In this document: positions 32,959 through 43,183 of the stretch, piece after piece
How positions within the stretch are numbered: the stretch's first letter is position 1
Layout: each line of letters begins with the position of its first letter
Assembly: GCF_927798215.1 (NCBI RefSeq)
Contig: NZ_CAKMMW010000012.1
Span: forward strand, 1-64,000
Length of the DNA stretch: 64,000 nt
Direction of reading: 5' to 3'
Origin: Paenibacillus_E allorhizoplanae
GTDB lineage: Bacteria > Bacillota > Bacilli > Paenibacillales > NBRC-103111
Translations under genes and position numbers: made by a program
The notes under the pieces: generated by a model
Told to the model about the DNA's origin: nothing
Databases searched by the model: none
Seen by the model: only the letters and a program-made list of their open reading frames with translations

Positions 32959-35900
32959 ATGATTAAAAAGATAATTTCGTGTTTGCTCTCAGTATTGATT
33001 TTGTTTTCAATTGTCTCTATAAAACCGGTTGCGACTGTGTATGCACAGGAAGGCGATGGGAATTTAGGTTTTGAATCAAATTTAGATGGATGGAACGTAA
33101 CTGGTACTGTTACGAATCAAGCTACTGGTGGAAAAAATGGGAACTATGCTCTAATGAAATCCGGTTCTTCTTTAAAGAAGACGATTAAAGGGATTCCCCA
33201 AGGCAGCTACACAGTTAGCATGTGGGTAAAAGGTGCGACTAGTAGCAACTCCGCCAATGTAACAATTAAAGATACAGGTGGACCTGATTCGGTACTTAAA
33301 ATTGATACCTATCTTGATTCAAGTACATGGAGGGAAATTGCTCATAGAAATGTACTTGTCTATAACGGACAAATGACCATAAATGTAAATGCGGGAACGT
33401 CAAGCGGACTACAGATTGATGACGTCACAATAACGCTTGACTCGAACGACAACAATCCGGTGCAGAACTGGGATTTTGAAAGTGGACTGCAAAACTGGGT
33501 CACCAAAGGCCAAGTTAATATTGACACCGCTAATGCCGATACAGGTGTGAATGCGGTAAAGTTGGCGACTGATTCTGAAGTTAGTCAAAAAGTGTCGGTA
33601 AAGCCTAATACAGATTATATTGCCACTGTTCGTATGAAGGTGGACAAGCAAGACACGTACAAAACAACCAAACAGTACAATGTAAGTAATACGAACGTGA
33701 TTGGTGTTTTGGTTGACAGGTTAACATTGGGCAATCGTGTTAATCTCGGCGTTAGAGGATTGGATGGGGTTGTTCTGCGTCAGGCTCCTGCTAGTACTGA
33801 GGGGTACGCACTGGTCACAATCGCGTTTCATACAGGCGTGAATCAATCAGAGGTTGAGTTGTATGCAAACACGATATTTGATCAAAGCTATGTCAAATCT
33901 GTTTCCGTGCATGAAAATAAAGATACGGATAATCCCTATCCAAATGGATGGCAAAGACCCAATTATAAAGAAATTGACAGCACACACCCAGCAGACGAAT
34001 GGACTTCAAATGGCAACCAATTTGCTTATGTTGATAATCTGAATGTGTTCGAAATATCTAATGAATACATTAAAGGTACAGACATGACTTTTCTTCAGTC
34101 TATTGAGGATGCTGGAGGAAAATATTTCGCGAACGGTGTGCAGCAGGATGCATTAAGAATTCTGTCCAATCATGGTGTTAATTCAATATTGACTACGCTA
34201 TGGGTGAAGTCCGGAAATCCAGTTTATGACTGGTCTACTTTAACACCTCTATCAACAGAAACTAAAGGTTACGATGGAGAAACGGTTACTGGGCGTCAAA
34301 CACTACCTGGATATTTCGATAAAAAACATAGTGTTGCGATTGGCAAACGCGCTAACGAATTAAATATGACCTATACACCTAGTTTCCATTACAGCGACAC
34401 ATGGATAAGTGCGGCAAAGGCACATATGCCGTATGAATGGATTCAAAAAGATTACAACGGGAATCTGTCGAACCCCGATATTCAGATGCTTGAAACTGCC
34501 GTGTATAACTATGTACATGATACCCTTTCTGAGATGAAGTCTGAAGGTGTCAAGGTTATATCAGTTAAGAATGGAAATGAGCAAGATGGTGGACTTTTAT
34601 TTCCAGTAGCAATGGGTTCAAATTATAATCAGCATGCTGCAATTATAACTGCTTCTACGCGAGCGGTAAAAGAAATTTACCCTGGTGCTATCGACACCAT
34701 ACACACAAATACAGGATATGATCCTGCGCAAATCACGGATTTTTTCCAAGCTTTTGCAAATCGTGGAGCTGAATTTGATGGGATGGCTTTTTCACTATAT
34801 GGTGGGCGAGAAACCACGAACCAATTTGTCATGATGAACGCAGCGATGCAAAATAATGCAACAAAGTACTATGACTATATCAACGTAGAAACAGGCTTCA
34901 CATTTACGACATCATCTCCTATTGGTGACACCGAGAGTACCTTGACGATGCCACAATACTATAATGCTACTCCAAATGGACAGTACAATTTCTTATTGGA
35001 TTATATGCAGGCCCCTCTTGATATCCCGAATCCTTATGGTACAAAAAGAGGATTTTATTATTGGAATACAGAGGCGATTGCCATCTACGGAGCTGGCGCT
35101 AAAGCTGGAGAAGGCCCAGGTGGCAGCAAACGTACGATGTTCAACAATGGAACAGATAGCATTAAGGAAATGGGGAGCACGCTGAGCGGTAAATCGGGCG
35201 ATATGATGGATAGTATGTATGCTTATCTAATCAGGGGAAATACAAAGAAAGCATCGGATACCCTATACAATCCACTACGATATAACGGAACAAATTACGA
35301 AGTTGGCGAAGCAACCAGCCTATCTTTTCTAAATGCCAACTTGTCCCTGAAAGTTGGCAAGGTGAGCCGATTACAGCCTACAATCGCGCCGATGGATAAA
35401 TTACTCAAAGATTATACGATACATTATACATCCAATAATCCTAATGTGGCTGAGGTATCTGATGCTGGTTTTGTTACAGGAAGATCTGCAGGCACAGCCG
35501 TAATCACTGCCTCAATAGGAAATATCACAACAACAGTATCTGTGACAGTTAATGGTGCAGATTCGACAAGCGGAATGACCATCACCTATGACATCATTAG
35601 AGGTGGGGGCAGTGTTGGTACAGGGACAATAACGCAAGGAAGTACAATTAATGCAAAACCCTATGATAAGATAAAATTCAAAAGTGCTGTTTTGGGTAAT
35701 CCAACAAAGAAAGCAGTTGTATATACGGTATCGGATCCCAATATTGCCTGGTGGTACGGAGATACTTGGCAAACCGATGACAGGACAATGCGTACACTTT
35801 CTGATAAGCTCTCTACCGCCAATTATGAACCTGTTGTACAGCTAAATCCAGTTAAAGGTGGAACCGCGACTATCACTGCTGCATCAGATGATGGAGCAAT

Positions 35901-38900
35901 CAGTGTGAGCTTCAATGTCACTGTAACTCAAACTGATGTTACGCAAGTATCGATTAGTGGAGGAGATCGTTCTGTTCTCGCCGGTAAAAGCTTACAGCTA
36001 ACAGCTTCTGTAACACCTAATGATGCCTCATTTTACAAGGTGTATTGGAGCAGTGCTGACGAAAGTATTGCGAAAGTGGATTCGAAAGGATTCGTTACTG
36101 CCATTAAACCTGGTACCACAACCATAAAAATTATTTCTGATTCAAATCCTGCAATAACGGCGTCCATAACGCTTACTGTAACTGATGTGCTAGTTGAAAA
36201 AATACTGCTCTCCAACAGCAAAATAGGACTTCCTGTTGGCGGCACCAAGGCACTCGTCTATTTAGCGCAGCCAGATAATGCGGTGAATAAAGCTGTAATA
36301 TGGAGTGTGAAGCCAGGCAGTGAGGGCATTATCTCCATAGATCAGCACGGTGTAGTGACTGGTTTGCAGGCTGGTACAGGAACTGTTGTTGTTACTTCGA
36401 CTGATGGTAGTCATGTGACAGCAGAATGTATTGTAAAAGTCGTAGAAGGATCAATTGCTGCAACTAGTATGGAGTTGTCAAAAAATGAGGTATGGTTTAA
36501 ATCCAATTATTTCTCTTCCGATTCTGCTGTAAAAGGAGACAACAAGCCTGTAAATAAACTGGATGCGATATTTATGCCAGAGGAAGCCACGAATACAGGA
36601 GTCATTTGGTCCTCGAACAATGATGCGGTTGCATCTGTAGATGCAAATGGAATTATCACAGCACATAAGACAGGTGTAGCCGTGATTACTGCTACATCTA
36701 TAGATGGCGGTTTTACGGATAATGCGACCATCTATGTACCTCAAATTAGTGAGGATTGGGAAAACTATGATGTTAATTCCAAGGGTGGATTTACAGATGG
36801 AAACACCTTTACATATCAAGTGGTGGACGCATCTGGCAATAAAAAACTTCAGGCTGCTGTATTAAGTCAAAAAGGAAGCGCGACTTCTCTAAACCGTAGA
36901 ACATTCACTCCGGTAAGTGACGACAAAGTGGTTGTCGATTTTGACTGGAATGTAGGTTCTTTTACAGCAGATAACCGCTATAGAGGCGGACATATTTCAC
37001 TTGAAGATACAAACGGAAATACGTATTTGGCATTAGCCACATACCCGGCAGCTTTTGGGACCTATCCTGAAATGACGTATTACTTTAATAAAACTTATAA
37101 TTCAACGGCAATGCCAACAAAGAATGGTACCGTAAATGGAGATTATAACTATATCCACGGTGGCTTTACTGGGACTAGCGGGGCTGTCGGGAGTTATACA
37201 GATACTAAAGATGTGGGTATAGGCTTTAAAGGAGCAAACAAAGATTATAATGTAAGAGTGAATCTGGATTTTAAAAACAGAAAGATCAGCTTTACAGTGA
37301 CAGATAAGAGTGACCCAAGCATCACAGCCACAGTTACGGATTTAGCAATGGATTCCAGGATTAGTTATTCAAATAGCTTCGGCGCAATTGCATTTTCACA
37401 TTATTTCAACTCTGTTGCATCATGGACGACGAAGATAGATAATTTGGCCGTGTACACGACAACAATTAAGCCTGAAAAGATTGATTTTGATGTGAAAGCT
37501 ATTAATGTGAACGCAAGTCAAGGAATAAAGCTGGTACCAGTAAAAAATGCTCTGAGTGCTACTGCGAAGATTAATGCGTCTGTGATTCCAGCAGCTGCTG
37601 ATCAGCGTATGTTGTTTACGCCGCTGGGAGATTTAGCGGGGAGTGTGTCTGTTGATACTTATGGAAATGTAACCATAAATCCAACTTCAATGGTTAACTA
37701 CGGTAATTATGAAGCGATTCAAAATGCTAGTGGCTACATTCGGGTTTCATCCGTCAGTGCCCCTGACGTATACACAGATGTTAAACTCACAGTTGGAAGT
37801 CCAAATGCATCTGAAATTCTTCAGGTATATGTGGACGGCGAGGAGTATTCCGGTCCATTAACACTGGAAGCAGATGCAACGCCTAAGTTAACCTATGTTG
37901 CCTCAGGTGGGGATGGGGTTTCAGATGTGTACGATTATAATTGGCAGGTTACATCTGGTAATGCTCAAATTGATGCCAATGGTGTATTATCCGCTCAAAC
38001 AGCTGGAAAAGTAGCCGTTACATTTACGATTGATCTATTCCGGAAACAAGAAGTGCGTACATTAGAATTTAACTTTATTAACATGGAAGAGCAGCAAGTA
38101 TTTGCAACACCTGACTCTGGAACATTCGCTACACCAATTCATGTAGCGCTAAGTACAGAAACAGGCAACAGTATATATTTTACAACTGACGGTAGTGAAC
38201 CGAGTGTTACAAGCATTGTTTACAGTACACCTGTGTTTGTTGACAAAACGATGACGATTAAGGCTGTTGCAGCTGTTGACGGTGTGCTTATAGGAAAAGT
38301 TGCGGAATTCAACTATACAATAGTTCAAACTATTCCGACATATACCGTTACTTATGATAGGAATGGCGGTACAGGAACACCACCGGTGGGAACGTCTAAA
38401 GTTGAAGGCGAAGCTTTTGCTGCAGCAGAAGTTGACGGCATAACAGCACCGGAAGGCAAGCGGTTTAAGGAGTGGAACACGGCAAGTGATGGAAAAGGTA
38501 GGTCATACGCCGAGAGTGCGACAATTACCATGCCAGCGGAGGACCTGACATTATATGCAATTTGGGTAGATGAACAGTACACTGTTGACATTATTGCATC
38601 CCCTGCATCTGGAACATACACTTCACCTATACTTGTAACACTGAGCACAAGAACAGGCGGCAGTGAGTCAAGTGTTTCAAGCGCAGTGTACTTTACAACT
38701 GATGGCAGTGAGCCAAGTGTTACAAGTGCTGTGTACGGTACATCTCAGTTTGTTGATAGGAATATGACAATCAAGGCGGTTGCCATCGTAGATGGTGTGC
38801 TAATAAGTCAGGTTGCAGAATTCAATTATATAATAGTTGAAAATGTTCCAACATATCATGTAACCTACGACGGGAACGGCGCGACAGCTGGAAATGTTCC

Positions 38901-40359
38901 AACTGATGAAATAGCATATGAGGAAGGCGACACCATCATTGTTAAGGCCGGTAACCTCCAAAGATCAGGTTACAAGTTTGTAGGCTGGACAAAGGCAGCA
39001 GAAGGAACAGGAACGGTATATGGAGCAGACAGTACATTTACGATAGGAGCCGGTCATATAACCTTTTACGCAAAATGGGAGTATATTGCCGAAAATTCAA
39101 ACGGAAACAATGGTCAAGGCAACACGATTCCGACACCTATGTCCCCTCAAGTGGATATGAGAGAAGAAGGGGGAATTGCCATTATCACAGGCACATTAAC
39201 CGGGAACGTTGATGCTGTAACGAAGTCATTTAACGCAATTGTTAAAGCAGATCTGATTGCGGCGCTTACTGAAAGAGCTCAAAAAGAGGAAGCTTTGGGA
39301 CGAAAAAACGTCATTGAATTTAATATGACTACGAATGAAGATACTTCAACCATAGGAGTGGAGTTTCCGCGTGAAAGTTTCAAACAGTTGGCTGACACCA
39401 CGGAGACTGACATAAGTATCAATACTGGAAATGTAAACATTATTTTTAATGCTAAAACAATTAATTTCTTAAGTGATTCTATTGCAACAGGGAACATCAC
39501 AATCGGAATTAAAGAAGTGGACAAAGCTTCGCTTACTGCCTCAGTACAAGAAAAAATAGGTGATAGACCGATTTACGACTTTAAAGTCAAGATAGGAAAT
39601 GCTGAGATATCACAATTCAGCGGTGGGAACGTTGAAGTACACATGCCATACAAATTACAACCAAACGAGAATAAGAATTCCATCGTTGTGTACTACATGG
39701 ATGGTTTGGGAAAACTTAACACAGTAAAAGGCAAATATGATGAAGATACAGGTACAGTAAAATTCACAACACCTCATTTTTCAACCTTTGCGGTTGGATA
39801 TAATGATGTAAGCTTTGACGATGTGAAGAATGATGCCTGGTATGACGAAGCAGTAAGCTTCATGGCAGCAAGAGGCTTTGTAAATGGTGTCGGAAATAAC
39901 AAATTTAATCCTTCAGGAAATGTAACCCGTGCAGATTATTTGATTATGGTTATGAACTCCTTCGGAATTGAGATCGACACTCAGATTAAAGATAATTTTG
40001 TGGATGCGGGTAACAAGAAATATTATACGGCATATCTTGCTACGGCAAAGCGTTTAGGACTGGTAGCAGGTTTAGGTAACAATGTATACGCACCTGAAGC
40101 AGACATCAGCAGACAAGATATGATGGTTGTTTTGTATAATATACTTGAAAAACTAGGAGAGTTGCCTACTGGGAATAGCGGTATAGCACTGGAGAAGTTT
40201 GGTGATGCAAGCCAGATATCCAGCTATGCAGTTGAAGCAATTAAACTCTTTACAGAGACTGGAATAACGGTGGGAGACGGTGAAAACCTTAATCCTCGAG
40301 CAACTACAACAAGAGAACAGGCTGTACAAATCGTATACAATTTATTGTCAGCGTGGTAA
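32959..40359 (+). CDS. SLH-anchored multidomain GH53 endo-beta-1,4-galactanase
   Basis: A 2,466-residue secreted protein. Order: signal peptide (1-30); two CBM-like beta-sandwiches (about 35-305); divergent GH53 catalytic domain (about 360-750) with FHYSDTW near 476, acid/base Glu541 in KNGNEQDGG and nucleophile Glu644 in NVETGF; several Big_2 Ig-like domains (about 800-1260); a concanavalin-like region (about 1270-1500); two chitobiase-C-like modules alternating with two InlB-type repeats (about 1710-2060); a linker region; three SLH domains (about 2284-2466; first SFDDVKNDAWYDEAV). SLH repeats bind pyruvylated wall polymer, so galactan would be cut at the cell surface. AAAGGAG precedes ATG 32959; the frame opens upstream at 32896 without a site. 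Confidence 0.9.
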   Translation: MIKKIISCLLSVLILFSIVSIKPVATVYAQEGDGNLGFESNLDGWNVTGTVTNQATGGKNGNYALMKSGSSLKKTIKGIPQGSYTVSMWVKGATSSNSANVTIKDTGGPDSVLKIDTYLDSSTWREIAHRNVLVYNGQMTINVNAGTSSGLQIDDVTITLDSNDNNPVQNWDFESGLQNWVTKGQVNIDTANADTGVNAVKLATDSEVSQKVSVKPNTDYIATVRMKVDKQDTYKTTKQYNVSNTNVIGVLVDRLTLGNRVNLGVRGLDGVVLRQAPASTEGYALVTIAFHTGVNQSEVELYANTIFDQSYVKSVSVHENKDTDNPYPNGWQRPNYKEIDSTHPADEWTSNGNQFAYVDNLNVFEISNEYIKGTDMTFLQSIEDAGGKYFANGVQQDALRILSNHGVNSILTTLWVKSGNPVYDWSTLTPLSTETKGYDGETVTGRQTLPGYFDKKHSVAIGKRANELNMTYTPSFHYSDTWISAAKAHMPYEWIQKDYNGNLSNPDIQMLETAVYNYVHDTLSEMKSEGVKVISVKNGNEQDGGLLFPVAMGSNYNQHAAIITASTRAVKEIYPGAIDTIHTNTGYDPAQITDFFQAFANRGAEFDGMAFSLYGGRETTNQFVMMNAAMQNNATKYYDYINVETGFTFTTSSPIGDTESTLTMPQYYNATPNGQYNFLLDYMQAPLDIPNPYGTKRGFYYWNTEAIAIYGAGAKAGEGPGGSKRTMFNNGTDSIKEMGSTLSGKSGDMMDSMYAYLIRGNTKKASDTLYNPLRYNGTNYEVGEATSLSFLNANLSLKVGKVSRLQPTIAPMDKLLKDYTIHYTSNNPNVAEVSDAGFVTGRSAGTAVITASIGNITTTVSVTVNGADSTSGMTITYDIIRGGGSVGTGTITQGSTINAKPYDKIKFKSAVLGNPTKKAVVYTVSDPNIAWWYGDTWQTDDRTMRTLSDKLSTANYEPVVQLNPVKGGTATITAASDDGAISVSFNVTVTQTDVTQVSISGGDRSVLAGKSLQLTASVTPNDASFYKVYWSSADESIAKVDSKGFVTAIKPGTTTIKIISDSNPAITASITLTVTDVLVEKILLSNSKIGLPVGGTKALVYLAQPDNAVNKAVIWSVKPGSEGIISIDQHGVVTGLQAGTGTVVVTSTDGSHVTAECIVKVVEGSIAATSMELSKNEVWFKSNYFSSDSAVKGDNKPVNKLDAIFMPEEATNTGVIWSSNNDAVASVDANGIITAHKTGVAVITATSIDGGFTDNATIYVPQISEDWENYDVNSKGGFTDGNTFTYQVVDASGNKKLQAAVLSQKGSATSLNRRTFTPVSDDKVVVDFDWNVGSFTADNRYRGGHISLEDTNGNTYLALATYPAAFGTYPEMTYYFNKTYNSTAMPTKNGTVNGDYNYIHGGFTGTSGAVGSYTDTKDVGIGFKGANKDYNVRVNLDFKNRKISFTVTDKSDPSITATVTDLAMDSRISYSNSFGAIAFSHYFNSVASWTTKIDNLAVYTTTIKPEKIDFDVKAINVNASQGIKLVPVKNALSATAKINASVIPAAADQRMLFTPLGDLAGSVSVDTYGNVTINPTSMVNYGNYEAIQNASGYIRVSSVSAPDVYTDVKLTVGSPNASEILQVYVDGEEYSGPLTLEADATPKLTYVASGGDGVSDVYDYNWQVTSGNAQIDANGVLSAQTAGKVAVTFTIDLFRKQEVRTLEFNFINMEEQQVFATPDSGTFATPIHVALSTETGNSIYFTTDGSEPSVTSIVYSTPVFVDKTMTIKAVAAVDGVLIGKVAEFNYTIVQTIPTYTVTYDRNGGTGTPPVGTSKVEGEAFAAAEVDGITAPEGKRFKEWNTASDGKGRSYAESATITMPAEDLTLYAIWVDEQYTVDIIASPASGTYTSPILVTLSTRTGGSESSVSSAVYFTTDGSEPSVTSAVYGTSQFVDRNMTIKAVAIVDGVLISQVAEFNYIIVENVPTYHVTYDGNGATAGNVPTDEIAYEEGDTIIVKAGNLQRSGYKFVGWTKAAEGTGTVYGADSTFTIGAGHITFYAKWEYIAENSNGNNGQGNTIPTPMSPQVDMREEGGIAIITGTLTGNVDAVTKSFNAIVKADLIAALTERAQKEEALGRKNVIEFNMTTNEDTSTIGVEFPRESFKQLADTTETDISINTGNVNIIFNAKTINFLSDSIATGNITIGIKEVDKASLTASVQEKIGDRPIYDFKVKIGNAEISQFSGGNVEVHMPYKLQPNENKNSIVVYYMDGLGKLNTVKGKYDEDTGTVKFTTPHFSTFAVGYNDVSFDDVKNDAWYDEAVSFMAARGFVNGVGNNKFNPSGNVTRADYLIMVMNSFGIEIDTQIKDNFVDAGNKKYYTAYLATAKRLGLVAGLGNNVYAPEADISRQDMMVVLYNILEKLGELPTGNSGIALEKFGDASQISSYAVEAIKLFTETGITVGDGENLNPRATTTREQAVQIVYNLLSAW
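38095..39080 (+). repeat. Internal coding duplication (chitobiase-C-like plus InlB-type module)
   Basis: Two copies of a roughly 500-bp unit. The first contains YFTTDGSEPSVTS near 38176 and YTVTYDRNGGTG near 38341; the second contains YFTTDGSEPSVTS near 38692 and YHVTYDGNGATAG near 38857. The offset is 516 bases. Nucleotide identity is patchy, so the duplication is old. Confidence 0.8.
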
Positions 40360-40418
40360 GTGTTTTATTAATAATTAAACTGCATTAGATTAAGTAGGTA
40401 GAATAAACTATAGTCGTG

Positions 40419-40457
40419 CGGCCTTAGTCCTTAGCTTCATTGGACTGAGGCCGTTTA
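40419..40457 (+). terminator. Terminator after the GH53-SLH gene
   Basis: CGGCCTTAGTCC (40419-40430) pairs with GGACTGAGGCCG (40442-40453) around an 11-base loop, followed by TTTATTG. Confidence 0.87.
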
Positions 40458-40504
40458 TTGCATTTTCAATTAATGTGCGGGAAAGCCAGTCGTATCAAGG
40501 GTTT

Positions 40505-40566
40505 CGGAAAACGGTTAATGCCCTGAATTTTGTTTGTTGCTTCGTTCGGCGCAATTCAAGTATATT
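40505..40566 (+). promoter_or_regulatory. Tandem-repeat promoter element, copy 6 (GH106-like gene)
   Basis: Repeat CGGAAAACGGTTAA (40505-40518), TGCC, repeat CTGAATTTTGTTTG (40523-40536), TTGCTT (40537-40542), 18-bp spacer, TATATT (40561-40566). TATCAAGGGTTTCGG precedes it, as in copies 3 and 4. Confidence 0.8.
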
Positions 40567-40644
40567 GTGGTTATCCGATGGAACTAAGATTTTCATTTGC
40601 AATGAAAATCATGTTCCGACGACTTGACTAAGAGGGGAAAAAAG

Positions 40645-43122
40645 ATGAATAACATATTGGAAGATTTAAAACAGCAATTTATAGATCCTCCTCAGGAGTT
40701 CAGCCCGATTCCATTCTGGTTTTGGAATGATGAGCTTTCTAAAGAGGAGATCATTCGGCAAATTCACGACTTTCATTCAAAGGAAGTGAATGGCTTTGTC
40801 ATTCATCCGCGGATGGGACTTTCACGTAAGACACCATACTTGTCAGATGCTTATATGGAGTTGGTCGAGGTAGCTGTCTCAGAAGCCGCAAACCTAGAAA
40901 TGTCGATTATTTTATATGATGAAGGAATGTATCCTTCTGGATCCGCTTGCGGGAAAGTTGTTCAGCAAAATTCTGAATATGCAAGCCGTGGGATTAGAAT
41001 GGAAGAGCATGCATGCGGGAGAGACGAAATTAGGATCTCATTTGATCTTGGAAATGGCGAAGAGATTGTTTCAGTTCAAGCCGTTCTTAAACTGTCAGAA
41101 GATACAATTGCATATGAAAGCACGATACTTCTCGATTTTGATCAAGATGGAGTAAGCTTTAAGCCTCCTGAAGTGGGGCTTTGGTCAGTATTGTTTATCA
41201 TCGATACTTTCTCCAGGGGGACCATACGAGGCGTCCATCTAGGGCAAGATGATGGAGAACCTGATGCACCTCTGGCGGCAGACCTATTGAATCCGAATGC
41301 AGTTCAAGCTTTTATTACTCTTACACATGAAAGGTATTATGAGAGGCTTAGAGCGTATTTCGGCAACACCATCTTTGCTTTCTTCACTGATGAACCTGAT
41401 TTACTCGGTCGTGGACATAGACAAGGTTTGAAACCCTGGACACGTAAGTTTTTGAATGAATTTCTCGCATTTGGAAATAAAGAGCACGATTTACCTGTGC
41501 TATGGTTTGATGCTGGAGAGGTAGCGAGGAACATTCGCAGTAATTACGAAACGACGATTAGGAATCGTTTGGCGCGGACATATTACAAACAATTGGCAGA
41601 TTGGTGCGAAAAGCATAAGATCGGTTTGACAGGACATCCGGCAGCAAGTGATGATATTGGCTTGTTGGAACATTTTCACATCCCAGGTCAAGATGTTGTT
41701 TGGCGATATATCGCTCCGGAAGATGACAAAGCGCTTACTGGTGCGCACAGCACCATGGGTAAATGCTCTGCAGATTCAGCGCGCCATCGTAGTAAAAGAA
41801 GAAATTTAAATGAATGTTTTGGTGTCTGTGGTAAAGAAAGCGGATGGGCGTTAAACGCTGATAATATGAAGTGGTATTTAGATTGGTTATTCGTTAGAGG
41901 CGTAAATTTGATTTCGCCGCATGCCTTCTATTATTCAATTAGAGACGAACGTCGTGACGAGAGACCTCCCGATGTTGGCCCCAATAATATATGGTGGCCC
42001 GAATACAGCAAGTTTTCACGTTATATCAAACGAATGAGTTGGCTTATGACCGATAGTGTAAACGCAGCAGAAGTAGCTGTACTGGCTCAAGCAGACCATT
42101 TGCCGTGGGAAATTGCTAAACCGCTTTACGAGAATCAAATCGAATTTAATTACCTGGAAGAAGAACTTCTAGATGGCTTTTGTCAGATAGAAAAAGGTGA
42201 AATTCGGATTGTTAAACAGTGTTATAAGGTGCTACTGATCGAAAATAGTGATTTGGTGAAGCCAGCGATATGGCCCATTCTTGAATCTTTTGTAAATCAA
42301 GGTTGTTTGTTGATTGAAATAATCACTGAAGAAGACATGAGAACGAATGAGTTTGGACAGCTTCGTCTAAGTAATGCTAATGAAATTCCGGAAGTGCTTG
42401 TGAATTTTTTAGAGAAGAAACCTTTGCTTCAGCCTGCTTCGCCATCCATTCGTATCAGCCAGGTTTCTAAAGAAGACATCAACTTTTATGTCATCGTAAA
42501 TGAAGGTGAAACACCATATAATGGTTCACTATGTACAGAGTTAATTGGTAGAACTGAGATGTGGCAACCTTGGACGGGGACATTGGATAAGGCACAAACT
42601 GAAGTGTTTGCAGAAGGTTGCCAAAGCATAAACTTCTCAATTGAACGTAGGGAATGTCTTATAATTGTCATCGATCAGTCCCAAGAGGCCCTACAGCTAG
42701 AAATTCAAGATAACCTAATGACGGAGACACTGGATATTTCGGATAACTGGCATATACTAGGTACAGATGGAGGCGAGGAGTTCCCGGTCCTTCTCTCATG
42801 GACGGAATTAGAAGGGATGGAGCATTTTTCCGGAGCGATAATATATAAGAAGATTTTTGAATTCACGGAGCCATTAAAATATAAAGGCATACAGTTAGAT
42901 CTTGGGGATGCTCATGAAATGGTGCGGCTATGGATCAATGGCATAGAAGTCGGAGTCCGTATGTGGAAGCCGTACTTGTTCGATATTACACAGCAAATGA
43001 AACAAGGGTTGAATGAGATACAAGTAGAAGTGACAAACAGTTTAGCCAACCTGTATGATGGTCAGTCGAAGCCATCTGGCTTGATCGGACCAGTAAGAAT
43101 AATGGCAACATTCAACAATTGA
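40645..43122 (+). CDS. GH106-related glycoside hydrolase (alpha-L-rhamnosidase-like)
   Basis: An 825-residue protein without a signal peptide, so probably cytoplasmic. The N-terminal region (FSPIPFWFWNDELSKEEI and GFVIHPRMGL) and the later ILYDEGMYPSGSACG, FFTDEPDLLG and LTGHPAASDD segments match the large TIM-barrel family around GH106. The C-terminus (about 720-825; YKKIFEFTEPLKYKGIQLDLGD and EVGVRMWKPYLFDIT) is a galactose-binding-like beta-sandwich. Characterised GH106 enzymes are longer and substrates in this group vary; rhamnose release from rhamnogalactan or arabinogalactan tips is an inference from the locus. GAGGGG before ATG 40645 sets the start; the frame opens at 40624. Confidence 0.75.
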   Translation: MNNILEDLKQQFIDPPQEFSPIPFWFWNDELSKEEIIRQIHDFHSKEVNGFVIHPRMGLSRKTPYLSDAYMELVEVAVSEAANLEMSIILYDEGMYPSGSACGKVVQQNSEYASRGIRMEEHACGRDEIRISFDLGNGEEIVSVQAVLKLSEDTIAYESTILLDFDQDGVSFKPPEVGLWSVLFIIDTFSRGTIRGVHLGQDDGEPDAPLAADLLNPNAVQAFITLTHERYYERLRAYFGNTIFAFFTDEPDLLGRGHRQGLKPWTRKFLNEFLAFGNKEHDLPVLWFDAGEVARNIRSNYETTIRNRLARTYYKQLADWCEKHKIGLTGHPAASDDIGLLEHFHIPGQDVVWRYIAPEDDKALTGAHSTMGKCSADSARHRSKRRNLNECFGVCGKESGWALNADNMKWYLDWLFVRGVNLISPHAFYYSIRDERRDERPPDVGPNNIWWPEYSKFSRYIKRMSWLMTDSVNAAEVAVLAQADHLPWEIAKPLYENQIEFNYLEEELLDGFCQIEKGEIRIVKQCYKVLLIENSDLVKPAIWPILESFVNQGCLLIEIITEEDMRTNEFGQLRLSNANEIPEVLVNFLEKKPLLQPASPSIRISQVSKEDINFYVIVNEGETPYNGSLCTELIGRTEMWQPWTGTLDKAQTEVFAEGCQSINFSIERRECLIIVIDQSQEALQLEIQDNLMTETLDISDNWHILGTDGGEEFPVLLSWTELEGMEHFSGAIIYKKIFEFTEPLKYKGIQLDLGDAHEMVRLWINGIEVGVRMWKPYLFDITQQMKQGLNEIQVEVTNSLANLYDGQSKPSGLIGPVRIMATFNN

Positions 43123-43183
43123 AAATGGGAATTGTTTTATTTCTCCCCTATATGAGGGAACATACATAGAAGGGAGTTAGCTT

